A DNA stretch of 64,000 nt from Pseudomonadota bacterium (GTDB lineage Bacteria > Pseudomonadota > Gammaproteobacteria > Xanthomonadales > Rhodanobacteraceae): the NCBI GenBank assembly GCA_023388255.1, contig JAEWGO010000002.1, positions 490,470-554,469 on the forward strand, read 5' to 3'. Made by a program: the position numbers and the translations under genes. The notes under the pieces are model-generated. The model saw only the letters and a list, made by a program, of their open reading frames with translations, ran no database searches and was not told the origin of the DNA. The stretch's first letter is position 1, and the number at the start of each line of letters is the position of its first letter. Positions 7,198 through 16,463 of the stretch are shown here, piece by piece.

Positions 7198-9051
7198 ATG
7201 AAACGCAACCGACTTTTTGCCGTGCTAGCGGCGGCCCTCGTATCCACGGCCGCGATGGATATCGGCGCCGCGCCATTGGCCGCGCAATCGACCGCATTCA
7301 CCTATCAGGGACAGCTCAATGCGGGCGGCAAGCTGCCGAGCGCCCTGTACCAGTTCACGTTCACGCTGTATGACGCACCGACCGGCGGTGCGCCGGTGGT
7401 CGGAACGTCGCCGGTCCAGCAGTCGATCCAGGTCATCGATGGCCTGTTCACGACGGACCTCGACTTCGGCCAGATTTTCAACGGCACGCAGTACTGGCTT
7501 GAAATCCAAGTCGGCAGCACGGTCTCCAACGAGGAGGTGCTGGCCGCACGCCAACCCATCACCGCGGTCCCGGTCGCGCAATACGCGCTGAACTCGCCCG
7601 CCGGCACGGCAGGTCCGACCGGACCTGCCGGACCCGCTGGTCCGACCGGCCCGCAAGGCATCCAGGGCATGCAAGGTCCGGCCGGAGCGACGGGTGGCGT
7701 TGGAGCCACGGGTGCGACCGGTGCCACGGGCGCGCAAGGAATTCAAGGACCGACAGGAGCTACGGGCGGCGCCGGTGTTACCGGCACGACCGGCCCCACC
7801 GGTCCACAAGGCGTCCAGGGTATCCAGGGGCCAACCGGAGCTGCCGGCAACATCGGCGCGACCGGTGCCACGGGCCCTCAGGGCATTCAGGGCGTCGCGG
7901 GTCCGACCGGATCCACAGGCGCCACCGGTTCGCAGGGCACCCAAGGTCCCACCGGACCTGCGGGCAATGCGGGGGTCACGGGTGCGACCGGGGCCGTCGG
8001 TCCGCAGGGCATCCCGGGACCGACCGGGCCCGCGGGCGACGTCGGAGCCACCGGCGCGACGGGCACTTCCGGCGCGCAGGGCATTCCAGGCGCGACCGGC
8101 AGTGCGGGCTCGGCAGGACCGACGGGACCGACCGGACCCGTCGGGGCGACGGGACCACAAGGCGTCGCCAACCTGTACGGCGACGGCTCCGACGGCGCCG
8201 GCAATTTCGCCAGCGTGGACTGGACCGCCAGCGCGCCGACCAATACCTTGCAATTCACCACCCTCAACGTGACCGGCACGCTGACCGTTCCCAGCGGCCT
8301 GGTCATCCGCGCGACCGGGGCCGTAACAATCTCCGGGCAGATCAAGGTCGCCACCAATACCAATGCGGGCGCGGGAATCGGCTCGACGGCGGCCGTGGTG
8401 GGCAACAACAACATTGGCTTGGGCGGCAATGCCGTAAGTCCGCTGTTTGCCAGACTCATGGTCAGCCCTGGACCCGCCGGAGGCGGTATCGGGCCTTACA
8501 CCAATGCCGGTGTCGTCTCGAATGCGGGCGGCGGAGGCACGGTGGTGATCGTGGCGGGCGGCAGCATCACCATCAACGCTGGCGGCTCGGTCCGCGCGGA
8601 TGGAGCCAATGGCAACCCGGCCACGCCCTTCACCGGCAGCGGTACCGGCAGCACCGGCGGCGGCGGCGGCGGCGGTGGCGTCATCGTGCTCGCTTCAAGG
8701 ACCGGCATCACCAACAGCGGCACGATTTCCGCAACCGGCGGCGTGGGAGCGTCGGCACTTGCCGATACCACCACGGGCTGCGCCGCCTCCGGCGGCGGCG
8801 GCGGCGGCGTCATCAACCTGCTTGCGCCCTCCATCACTGCCGGCACCCTCAGCGTTCTCGGCGGCAACGGCGGCACTGGCACAAACCTGGGCACGTCGAA
8901 CGCCTATGGCGGCGGCGGCGGCGGCTCCGGCGGTGCCGGCGGCAAATCAGGTGCGGGCTCGACCGTCGCCACCGCTGGCGGAACCGGCCTGACCTTCCAG
9001 AAGATCACGACCGATCCGTCGGGCTTGTTCGTCGCTCCGGTACATCCGTAG
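7198..9051 (+). CDS. collagen-like secreted protein
   Basis: 617 aa. Signal peptide at residues 1-28. Residues ~30-137 form an N-terminal domain (FTYQGQLNAGGKLPSALYQF) common before collagen repeats in bacterial surface proteins. Residues 139-322 are uninterrupted Gly-X-Y triplets rich in Gly-Ala-Thr, Gly-Pro-Thr and Gly-Pro-Gln, about 61 triplets, which predicts a triple helix. The C-terminal ~290 residues are Gly/Ala/Thr-rich with runs of 5-6 glycines and beta-helix-like strands (TLTVPSGLVIRATGAVTISG). The protein is most likely an extracellular or surface filament. It follows the small secreted protein by one base and may be translationally coupled. It lacks the Gly-Phe-acidic C-terminus seen on its neighbour, ending FVAPVHP. 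Confidence 0.88.
   Translation: MKRNRLFAVLAAALVSTAAMDIGAAPLAAQSTAFTYQGQLNAGGKLPSALYQFTFTLYDAPTGGAPVVGTSPVQQSIQVIDGLFTTDLDFGQIFNGTQYWLEIQVGSTVSNEEVLAARQPITAVPVAQYALNSPAGTAGPTGPAGPAGPTGPQGIQGMQGPAGATGGVGATGATGATGAQGIQGPTGATGGAGVTGTTGPTGPQGVQGIQGPTGAAGNIGATGATGPQGIQGVAGPTGSTGATGSQGTQGPTGPAGNAGVTGATGAVGPQGIPGPTGPAGDVGATGATGTSGAQGIPGATGSAGSAGPTGPTGPVGATGPQGVANLYGDGSDGAGNFASVDWTASAPTNTLQFTTLNVTGTLTVPSGLVIRATGAVTISGQIKVATNTNAGAGIGSTAAVVGNNNIGLGGNAVSPLFARLMVSPGPAGGGIGPYTNAGVVSNAGGGGTVVIVAGGSITINAGGSVRADGANGNPATPFTGSGTGSTGGGGGGGGVIVLASRTGITNSGTISATGGVGASALADTTTGCAASGGGGGGVINLLAPSITAGTLSVLGGNGGTGTNLGTSNAYGGGGGGSGGAGGKSGAGSTVATAGGTGLTFQKITTDPSGLFVAPVHP
7612..8163 (+). repeat. Gly-X-Y collagen triplet repeat
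   Basis: In-frame 9-nt periodicity inside the collagen-like gene, encoding about 61 consecutive Gly-X-Y triplets (residues 139-322). Triplets are degenerate at the nucleotide level, so the array has evolved by amplification and drift rather than being a recent perfect tandem. Confidence 0.88.
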
Positions 9052-9062
9052 CCGGGTCCGGC

Positions 9063-9100
9063 GATCCGGGGCGGCGGCGATTCGCCTGCAGCCCCGGATC
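9063..9100. terminator. hairpin between convergent collagen-like and FUSC genes
   Basis: A 10-bp perfect stem (GATCCGGGGC / GCCCCGGATC) with an 18-nt interior that can form a further GGCG/CGCC pair, 12 bp after the collagen-like stop and 30 bp from the convergent FUSC stop. Only a short T-run follows, so termination strength is uncertain. Confidence 0.45.
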
Positions 9101-9130
9101 GTTTCCGGGCATGTCACCCCCCGATTGTCG

Positions 9131-10558
9131 TCAGGTTTCGGCGCGATGCGCTGGTTGCGACTCACGGACCTCGCGCACTGACTCGAGCGCAACGCGCAAA
9201 TCAACCAGCGCTGCAAGAATTGCTTGCGGCTCGCGCATCGCCTTGCGCGCGGCGCCGATCGCACTGCGCACCGCAACGGGCGCTTCGCCGCTGTCGATCA
9301 ATGCGATTGCGGGCATGGCGCAAGCACCGAGCGCGTCCACCCAGTCGGCTGGCTGCGTGCCGCGCGTCACACGCCGCGCGGCACGGAAGGCCGGCGCGAC
9401 CTTCTCGACGTCGTGAAGCGCGTTCGCGAACGCTTCGGACGAATGCACCGGTATCGCAGGGTCCATCGTTTCGCCCAGCACGGCCAGTGCATCGGCGATG
9501 CGCCGGCGCAGCACGCCGGTCGACCGCACCGGCCATACGAACCACGCGGCGGCGACACCAATCAGCGCGCCGATGACGATTTCCTGCAGCCGCGGCCACA
9601 GCATCGGCTGCGCCGAGGTGCCCTCATACCCCTGCAGCAACGCCAGCGCCAAGGTGACGAACAAGGCCCACCACGCGTAGCCGAGCGGGCGCAACCACAG
9701 GCCGAGGAACACGGCGGCGAGGATCAGCACCACCGTGGTGGCGTCGTGTGCGCCGAGGTGGACCGTGAAGCCCAGCGCCAACACCGTGCCGACCGCCGCG
9801 CCGAACACGCGCAGCACGCTCTTGTACGCGACATCCAGCCGCCCCTGGTTGCCGCTGCCGACGATGTACGCGGTCAGCACGATCCACGCCCAGCGCTCGG
9901 CAAAGAACACATAGCCGACGACGAATGCAGCGGCCAGCGCGACAGCCATCTGGACGGCCATCCGCGAGCTCGCGCTCGGGCGCAGCGAGACTTCACGCTG
10001 CGGCATTGCCGGTCTCTCCTGCACGATGCGCGGCGGTGGCAACCAGCGCAGGCGACGCCCCAGCGCGTGGACCACGGCGACCCACCACAGCGCGATCAGC
10101 GCGACGGCAACCGGTACCAGAAACGCCGTCGCCGCATGCGCGCGCGACATCGGCAGATGCGGCGTGGTCAGGATCACGACGAATGGCAGCGCGATCAGCG
10201 AGCCGGCACGACGCAGCGCCGGGCCGAAGCGCCGCAACCAGATCGGCAGCGACATGCCGGCGACGAACAGCATGGCGCCGAGACACGGCGAACGCTGCAG
10301 CAGCAGACCGACGCCGAGCGCCGCAAGACTGACCGCCGGCAGCGTGACCGCCGCCTCGATGCGCCCGCGCAGGTCGCGGTCGAGCTGGCTGCGCGACAAC
10401 GCTATGCACAGCACCATCGCGAGCACCATCGCGCCCGGTTGCGGATCGATCGCCCATGCGCACGTCATCGTCGCCAGCGCCGCCAGCATCGTCGCGACCG
10501 CCTCTCGCAACGCGCGCAGGAGCGGATCAATCGTCATGGCCGGTGCGGCATTTGGCAT
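9131..10558 (-). CDS. FUSC family inner-membrane protein (aromatic acid exporter-like)
   Basis: 475 aa. Two hydrophobic blocks, roughly residues 10-165 and 205-335, each with several membrane helices and separated by a cytoplasmic stretch (RLRWLPPPRIVQERPAMPQ), followed by a soluble C-terminal region. This duplicated arrangement and landmarks such as AERWAWIVLTAYIVGSGNQGRLDVAYKSVLRVFGAAVGT fit the FUSC/AaeB family, which exports aromatic carboxylic acids or similar toxic compounds. The substrate cannot be predicted. The ATG at 10558 has no clear SD; another ATG at 10537 is possible. It is transcribed away from the regulator gene at 10658, and the ~100-bp gap must hold both promoters. Confidence 0.8.
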   Translation of the reverse strand: MPNAAPAMTIDPLLRALREAVATMLAALATMTCAWAIDPQPGAMVLAMVLCIALSRSQLDRDLRGRIEAAVTLPAVSLAALGVGLLLQRSPCLGAMLFVAGMSLPIWLRRFGPALRRAGSLIALPFVVILTTPHLPMSRAHAATAFLVPVAVALIALWWVAVVHALGRRLRWLPPPRIVQERPAMPQREVSLRPSASSRMAVQMAVALAAAFVVGYVFFAERWAWIVLTAYIVGSGNQGRLDVAYKSVLRVFGAAVGTVLALGFTVHLGAHDATTVVLILAAVFLGLWLRPLGYAWWALFVTLALALLQGYEGTSAQPMLWPRLQEIVIGALIGVAAAWFVWPVRSTGVLRRRIADALAVLGETMDPAIPVHSSEAFANALHDVEKVAPAFRAARRVTRGTQPADWVDALGACAMPAIALIDSGEAPVAVRSAIGAARKAMREPQAILAALVDLRVALESVREVRESQPAHRAET

Positions 10559-10657
10559 GTGGTTGCGATATCGTCGAACCTGCGGTCGGTATCGGCGGCA
10601 TTCTAGCGGCGCGCCGCGAGCTGTTCGGCACGCGGGCCGGACGTTACTCTCGACGCG

Positions 10658-13036
10658 ATGAGCCGACACGTACTCCATTTCGCCGACGTCAGCCTCGACA
10701 TCGCGGCACGCGAGCTGCGACGCGGCGGCGAACGCGTCGTCCTGCCGCCGACGGTATTCGACTGCATCGCCTATCTAGTCGAACACCGCGACCGCGCGGT
10801 GGGCCGCGACGAACTCGTCGCGGCGGTATGGGGCAAGACGGCAGTCAGCGACACCATGCTTGGCAAGGCGATCCTTGCCGCGCGCCGCGCGGTCGGCGAC
10901 ACCGCCGAGGCGCAAGCGTTGCTGCGCACGGTGCCGCGCTTCGGCTACCACTGGATCGGCGCGATACGCGACGAAGAAGCCGCGGCGGTGGAAGCGCCGG
11001 CCGACAAGGTGGACGACGTGCCCGTGGCAACGCGCCTGCCTGCGCCGCGGCGGCGCGCGACGATGCCACTCGTGTTCGCACTGGCATTACTCGCCCTGAT
11101 CGGACTGGCGGCGATATTCGTCAGCCTCCACACCGCACGCGAGACAGCCGCCGACATCGGCGCGACTGCAGCGGCCACCGCGAATCCCGCCATCGCGGTA
11201 CTGCCGGTCGAGGTGCTCGGCGACACTGGCGACGGCTGGCTCCGCCTCGGGCTGATGGATTTGCTGGCAAACCGCCTGCGTGACGCCGGCATGACCGTGG
11301 TGCCGAGCGACAACGTCGTGCGCGTGGTTTCGGCCGGCATGTCCGCGCAGCAATCGCAAGCCGCGGTGCGCGCCGCCATGGATACACGCGCGCTGATCCT
11401 GCCGGCCGCACGCAAATCCGGCGACCGCTGGATCGTGCGTGCCGAATCCATCGACGCCAGCGGCAACCGCCGCGTCGCCGAAGCGCAAGCCGCCAATCCG
11501 GTCGCCGCCGCCGATGCGCTGGCCAACCGCCTGCTCGAGCAATTCGGCAGACCCGCCGCCCGCGCGATCGGCACTCATGCCGACATGAGTCTGACCGAAC
11601 TGCTGCAACGTACCGATGCCGCGCGCCTGGCCGAGAACCTCGATCTCGCACGCGCCGTGATTGCACAGGCGCCAGCGGCGCTGCAGGCGCTGCCGGAAGT
11701 GCGTGAGCGTGGCGTGCGCATCGACCTCCGCGCCGGCCAGTTCGACAAGGCGCGCAGCGAGATCGAGGCGCTGCTCGCCGAGGTGCCGAGCGAAACCGAA
11801 CCGGTCATGCATGCACGCCTGCTCGAGAACCTGTGCTCGGCGATGCTGCGGCTCGCCCGGCTCGCCGATGCGACGGCGGCCTGCGACCGCGCAGTCGCGC
11901 TGCTGGAGCCGCGCAACGAACCGCTCGCGCTCGGCCGCACCTACAACGATCGCGGCATCATCCACATGCGCCTCGGCGAGTACGATGAGGCACTCGCCGA
12001 TTTCTCGCGCTCGCGCATCGCGCTCACCTTGGCCGGCGATCCGCTGCTGCTGGCGCAGCTCGACGGCAACGAGAGCATCGTGCAGAAGATCCGAGGACGG
12101 CCGGCGGAAGCCTTGCTGTCGTTCGAACGCTCCGGCCGCACGTTCCAGCGCTTCGGCATGATCAACGAGTTCGTCATCTCGCTGGTCAACGAAATCGATG
12201 CGAACCTGCTGTTGCTGCGCCCGCTCGAAGCCTTGCAGGCCAGCGATGCCGGCTGGGCCGAACGCAACCGCATCACTGATCCGCAGGTGCGCCAGGCCTT
12301 CGACAACATGCGCGCCGACGCCCTTGCCGCGAACGGCCGTCTCGACGAGGCGCGCGGGATGCTGGACGGATTGATTCATGCGACCGATCCACCACCCGAC
12401 AAAACCCGGCTCGCGCTGGCGCGAAAGAGCGAGGCGACCATCGATCTAGACGTCGGCGACGCGACGGCGGCGCTGCTGCTGGCGCGGCAGGCGTTGCCGG
12501 ACTTGTCGGTCACGGAGGACGAGCCCGAGCACGCGCGCGCCTGGCTGCTGATCGTGCGCGCCCTGCACACCTTGGGCCGCGTCGACGAGGCCGCGCAGGA
12601 GGTCACCGCGTTCGCCACTTGGGCGGCGACCCGCCACGCAGCACCGATCGCCATGGACGCGGCTCTGGCGCAGGCCGAGCACCTTGCGTTCGGCGATTCG
12701 TCCGACGCCACCATCGCTGCGTACGAGCAGGCGATGCAGCACGCCACCGATTGCGGCGTTCCACGCGCCTTGCGCGAGGCCGCCGTGTCCTATGCCGACT
12801 ATCTGCTGGCGAAGGGACGGCCGGCGCCGGCAGCCGCGGTGATCGGCAAGATCGCCGGCTTCACGGACCGCGATTTCCCGTCGGCGCTGGTTGAGGCGCG
12901 CCTGTATCAGGCGCTCGGCCAGCGCGATGCCTGGGACAAGGCGCTGATACGCGCGACCCGCCTGGCCGGCCAGCGCAGGATCCCTGATCGCCTGCGCACG
13001 TTCGCGGCGGAACCACCGCTCGCGCAAGCCGATTGA
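10658..13036 (+). CDS. membrane-anchored winged-helix regulator with TPR-like C-terminal domain (CadC-like)
   Basis: 792 aa. Residues 1-103 are an OmpR/PhoB-type winged helix (LDIAARELRRGG, LPPTVFDCIAYLVEHRDRAV, DELVAAVWGK, RTVPRFGYHWIG). A proline/basic linker leads to one membrane helix at ~136-158 (MPLVFALALLALIGLAAIFV). A periplasmic region follows, with a domain at ~175-290 (IAVLPVEVLGD, VVPSDNVVRVVSA) and TPR-like helical repeats to the end (RTYNDRGIIHMRLGEYDEALADFSR). This one-component architecture couples an envelope signal directly to promoter binding. It has no linked kinase. Likely targets are the flanking genes (FUSC transporter, beta-helix proteins), but that is inference from position only. 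Confidence 0.85.
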   Translation: MSRHVLHFADVSLDIAARELRRGGERVVLPPTVFDCIAYLVEHRDRAVGRDELVAAVWGKTAVSDTMLGKAILAARRAVGDTAEAQALLRTVPRFGYHWIGAIRDEEAAAVEAPADKVDDVPVATRLPAPRRRATMPLVFALALLALIGLAAIFVSLHTARETAADIGATAAATANPAIAVLPVEVLGDTGDGWLRLGLMDLLANRLRDAGMTVVPSDNVVRVVSAGMSAQQSQAAVRAAMDTRALILPAARKSGDRWIVRAESIDASGNRRVAEAQAANPVAAADALANRLLEQFGRPAARAIGTHADMSLTELLQRTDAARLAENLDLARAVIAQAPAALQALPEVRERGVRIDLRAGQFDKARSEIEALLAEVPSETEPVMHARLLENLCSAMLRLARLADATAACDRAVALLEPRNEPLALGRTYNDRGIIHMRLGEYDEALADFSRSRIALTLAGDPLLLAQLDGNESIVQKIRGRPAEALLSFERSGRTFQRFGMINEFVISLVNEIDANLLLLRPLEALQASDAGWAERNRITDPQVRQAFDNMRADALAANGRLDEARGMLDGLIHATDPPPDKTRLALARKSEATIDLDVGDATAALLLARQALPDLSVTEDEPEHARAWLLIVRALHTLGRVDEAAQEVTAFATWAATRHAAPIAMDAALAQAEHLAFGDSSDATIAAYEQAMQHATDCGVPRALREAAVSYADYLLAKGRPAPAAAVIGKIAGFTDRDFPSALVEARLYQALGQRDAWDKALIRATRLAGQRRIPDRLRTFAAEPPLAQAD

Positions 13037-13187
13037 CCGCTGGCGCCGCGCCGAACAGATTCCGAACAGAACCGGAACAGTTGCGGCATGCCGACGGAAT
13101 GGTGCGGAAACGGCCCAGCTGCCACGCTGACACCCACACGATCGCCGGCGTTGGGCCGGTGTTCCGCCCCACTGACCGGAGTTCTCC

Positions 13188-15050
13188 ATGAAAGCCTTCC
13201 GCACCGAATCGCGCCGACGTGCGCTGCCACCGCTGCATCCGCTGGCCGCTTGTCTTGCTTCTGCGCTGCTCATGCATGGCGCCCTGCTCGGCGCCGCCAC
13301 GCGCTCCGCCGCAGCTCCGCACGGTGGCCTTGTCGTGACGAACTGCGACGATAGCGGCAGCGGCAGCCTGCGCGACGCGATTGCCAACGCCGTCGACGGC
13401 GATGTGATCGACCTCTCCGCCGCGGGCTGCCCGGCCATCACGCTGACCGGCGGCGCACTCGCTATCGCTGCCGGCATCGCCAACCTGACCGTCAACGGGC
13501 CGGGCCAGAGCGCTTTCAGCATCAGCGGCGACGACGCCAGCCGCATCTTCGAGCATCAGGGCACCGGCACGCTGACGCTGTCCGGCCTCACGCTGACCCA
13601 CGGCGCCGGCGCGGACAGCGGCGGCTGCGTGCTCGCCAACGGCAACCTGACCTTGTCCGGCGTCACCTTGTCCGCCTGCGCGGCGGGTAACCCGACGGTC
13701 ACCAACAATGGCGGCGGTGGCGCGGCCGTTCTCGGCAGCGCCACCTTGACCGACGCGCACTTCAGCGACAACACGGTCGACGGCAACCTGCGCGTGCGCG
13801 GCGGCGCGCTGTCGGTTGGCGGCGCCTTGTCAGCCACCGGCAGCACGTTCACGAACAATCGAGCGACCAGTCATGAGGTCGGCGGTGGCACGGCGTTCTC
13901 GAATGTCGCCGAAGGCGGCGCGATCCTCGCGCTTGGCGACATCGATCTCACCGACAGCACGGTCAGCGGCAACATCGCCAAATCCGACACCGCCGAGGCG
14001 TTCGGCGGCGGCATCAGCGCCGGCTCGCACCCGGATGACGCGGCGGTATCACTGGAGGTGCTGCGTTCGGAAATCAGCGGCAACGCGGTCGATTCGACCT
14101 GCGGCGTATGCGCCCCGCAGGGCGGCGGCATCGCGGCGGTCGGCATCGTGCGTCTGCGCCAGACACTGCTGTTGAACAACCGCAGCGGCTCGACCGGTCA
14201 GTACGGCGGCGCGGGCGGCATGCGCGTGTTCGACTCGGCCAGCACCGAGATCGACGCCAGCACGATCAGCGGCAACCACGCCGACTCCGCCGGCGGCGGG
14301 GTGCTCGGCCCCGAGCAGGGCGTGCTCGCGATCAACGGCAGCTTCGTGACCAACAACTTCGCCGGCAACGCCGGCGGCACCGACGAAGGCGGCGGCGGCG
14401 TGCTGTGCTTTGGCTGCAGCATCCAATTGTCGAGCAGCACCGTCAGCGGCAACATCGCCGAGGCCAATGGCGGCGGCATCGGGGTGCTGTTTGGCGAATA
14501 CGCGCCCGCGCCCATGGCGATCATCAACAGCACGGTCTCCGGCAACACGGCCAAGGAAGGCGGCGGCGTGATGGTCGATGGCGGCAATGCCGGCTTTCAC
14601 AACAGCACGATCGCGTTCAACACCGCCGCCTCGCGCGGCGCCGGCATCAGCGCGAGCGAATACTCCTATCAACTCGATCTGCAGAGCACGATCGTCGCGA
14701 ACAACCTGACCGGCAGCGCGTCGAACAACGTGTGGGCATTTCCCGAAACCGTCAGCGGCGCCAACAATCTGGTGCCGAACGCCGGCGGACCCGCTGCCAT
14801 GCCCGGCGACACGCTCACCGGCGATCCGCTGCTGCTGCCGCTGGCTGACAACGGCGGCGCGACGCCGACGCATGCGCTCGGCAAGGGCAGCCCGGCGGTC
14901 GACGCCGGCAACGATGCGATCGGCCTCGTGTTCGACCAGCGAGGCGAAGGCTTCGCGCGCGAAGTCGGCGCGGCGGCGGACATCGGCGCCTACGAGCAAC
15001 AGGCCGCGACGGACACCGACGTCATCTTCAAGGATGGTTTCGACGGCTAA
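13188..15050 (+). CDS. secreted right-handed beta-helix protein with C-terminal DGFD motif
   Basis: 620 aa. A basic N-terminus then hydrophobic stretch (LHPLAACLASALLMHGALLG) gives a signal peptide. The mature protein opens VVTNCDDSGSGSLRDAIANA, the usual start of CSLREA/polymorphic-membrane-protein-like beta-helix proteins. It continues with many turns containing NNGGGGA, STVSGNIA and GGGIGV-type segments, as in pectate-lyase-like helices, and closes with DNGGATPTHALGKGSPAVDAGND and ADIGAYEQQ. The extreme C-terminus is DTDVIFKDGFDG. No catalytic residues are identifiable, so a structural, adhesive or polysaccharide-binding role is as likely as an enzyme. GGAG lies before the ATG. It follows the regulator gene by 151 bp on the same strand. 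Confidence 0.82.
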   Translation: MKAFRTESRRRALPPLHPLAACLASALLMHGALLGAATRSAAAPHGGLVVTNCDDSGSGSLRDAIANAVDGDVIDLSAAGCPAITLTGGALAIAAGIANLTVNGPGQSAFSISGDDASRIFEHQGTGTLTLSGLTLTHGAGADSGGCVLANGNLTLSGVTLSACAAGNPTVTNNGGGGAAVLGSATLTDAHFSDNTVDGNLRVRGGALSVGGALSATGSTFTNNRATSHEVGGGTAFSNVAEGGAILALGDIDLTDSTVSGNIAKSDTAEAFGGGISAGSHPDDAAVSLEVLRSEISGNAVDSTCGVCAPQGGGIAAVGIVRLRQTLLLNNRSGSTGQYGGAGGMRVFDSASTEIDASTISGNHADSAGGGVLGPEQGVLAINGSFVTNNFAGNAGGTDEGGGGVLCFGCSIQLSSSTVSGNIAEANGGGIGVLFGEYAPAPMAIINSTVSGNTAKEGGGVMVDGGNAGFHNSTIAFNTAASRGAGISASEYSYQLDLQSTIVANNLTGSASNNVWAFPETVSGANNLVPNAGGPAAMPGDTLTGDPLLLPLADNGGATPTHALGKGSPAVDAGNDAIGLVFDQRGEGFAREVGAAADIGAYEQQAATDTDVIFKDGFDG

Positions 15051-15188
15051 TCCGGCGCGCGCCTTCCCGCGCGTCGACAGTCTCGGGAATGCACGGACCG
15101 GATCACTGGCCCGTGCACCCGCCGCGCGTGCCGCGACAACGCGCACTCCGGATGCGATGATCGCGCCCCGCGATCCCGGAGTCCGACG

Positions 15189-16382
15189 ATGACGATTCGA
15201 GCCGGCAGCGCCACCATAGTCGCCCTGTGCCATCTGTTTCCCCTCGCCGCGGCGGCCAATACCTTGCAGGTCGGTCCCGGCCAGACCTATGCAACGCCGT
15301 GTGCCGCGATCGCCGCGGCCGGCGCTGGCGACACCATCCTGATCGACGCGGCCGGCCACTACGACGGTGACGTCTGCGCGTGGTCAACGAACGGACTGAC
15401 CCTGCGCGGCATCAACGGCAGGCCACGCATCGACGCCGCCGGCAACAACGCGCAAGGCAAGGCGATCTGGGTCATCAGCGGCGACGACACCACGATCGAC
15501 ACGATCGAACTGTCCGGCTGCCACGTGCCCGACGCGAACGGCGCCGGCATCCGCCAGCAAGGCGCCAACCTGACCGTGCGCAACGCCTATTTCCACGACA
15601 ACGAGAACGGCATCCTCGCCAGCGAGCACGCCGGCAGCACGATCACGATCGAGCAGAGCGAATTCGCCCACAACGGCGCTGGCGACGGCCAGTCGCACAA
15701 CCTCTATATCGGCCACGTCGACCGACTGGTGTTCCGCTACAACTGGTCGCACGATGCGTTGGTCGGGCACCTGCTGAAATCGCGCGCGGCCACGAACGTC
15801 ATCGAATACAACCGCCTCACCGGCGAAGCCGGCAGCAGCGAAAGCTACGAGATCAACCTGCCCAACGGCGGTCTTTCATACGTGATCGGCAACCTGATCG
15901 AGCAACCGACGACGACGCAAAACAGCGCGATGCTCGACTACCTCAGCGAGGGGTTCGGCCAGAACACGGACGACCGCCTGTTCATCGTCAACAACACCTT
16001 CGTCAACAATCGCGGCAGCGGCACCTTCCTGCAGATTGGCGCCGCGGCGACCACGCCGGTCATCGCACGCAACAACATCTTCCACGGCGGCGGCACGCCG
16101 AGTTCGCAGGCAAGCACGGTGCTCGACCACAACTACATCGGCAGCGATGCGCTGTTCGTCGATGCGGCGCACTACGACTATCGCCTGCTGCCGACCGCAA
16201 CGAGCGTCATCGATGCCGGCGTCGCGCCCGGCAATGGCGCGGGCCAGTCGCTGCTGCCGACGCGCATGTACGTGCATCCGACCGCGGGCACGACTCGGCC
16301 GGTGATCGGCACGATCGACATCGGCGCCTACGAATGGGCGGGCGACGTCATCCTGCGCGATGGTTTTGACGGCAACGAATAG
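15189..16382 (+). CDS. secreted right-handed beta-helix (pectate-lyase-like) protein with C-terminal DGFD motif
   Basis: 397 aa. Signal peptide MTIRAGSATIVALCHLFPLAAAA. The mature part begins TLQVGPGQTYATPCAAIAAAGAGDTILID, a typical start for parallel beta-helix proteins, and then runs through helix turns (GLTLRGINGRPRIDAAGNN, ITIEQSEFAHNG, LYIGHVDRLVFRYNWSHD, VINNTF-like NNTFVNN). It ends IDIGAYEWAGDVILRDGFDGNE. The last segment repeats the DGFD tail of the gene just upstream. Enzymatic activity on uronic-acid polymers is possible, but I see no calcium-binding Asp cluster that would prove it. It starts 138 bp after the preceding gene. Confidence 0.8.
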   Translation: MTIRAGSATIVALCHLFPLAAAANTLQVGPGQTYATPCAAIAAAGAGDTILIDAAGHYDGDVCAWSTNGLTLRGINGRPRIDAAGNNAQGKAIWVISGDDTTIDTIELSGCHVPDANGAGIRQQGANLTVRNAYFHDNENGILASEHAGSTITIEQSEFAHNGAGDGQSHNLYIGHVDRLVFRYNWSHDALVGHLLKSRAATNVIEYNRLTGEAGSSESYEINLPNGGLSYVIGNLIEQPTTTQNSAMLDYLSEGFGQNTDDRLFIVNNTFVNNRGSGTFLQIGAAATTPVIARNNIFHGGGTPSSQASTVLDHNYIGSDALFVDAAHYDYRLLPTATSVIDAGVAPGNGAGQSLLPTRMYVHPTAGTTRPVIGTIDIGAYEWAGDVILRDGFDGNE

Positions 16383-16463
16383 CCGTGGCGCGTGCGCCAG
16401 CGTACCCGCGCTCGCGGGCACGCATCGGACTCTGCACCGCGGGGGTGCGCATGCAACCGCATG

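Noticed and set aside
7612..8163. Tandem repeats that could suggest a CRISPR array
   Set aside because: The 9-nt periodicity is in frame and encodes Gly-X-Y triplets; there are no equal spacers and no cas genes.
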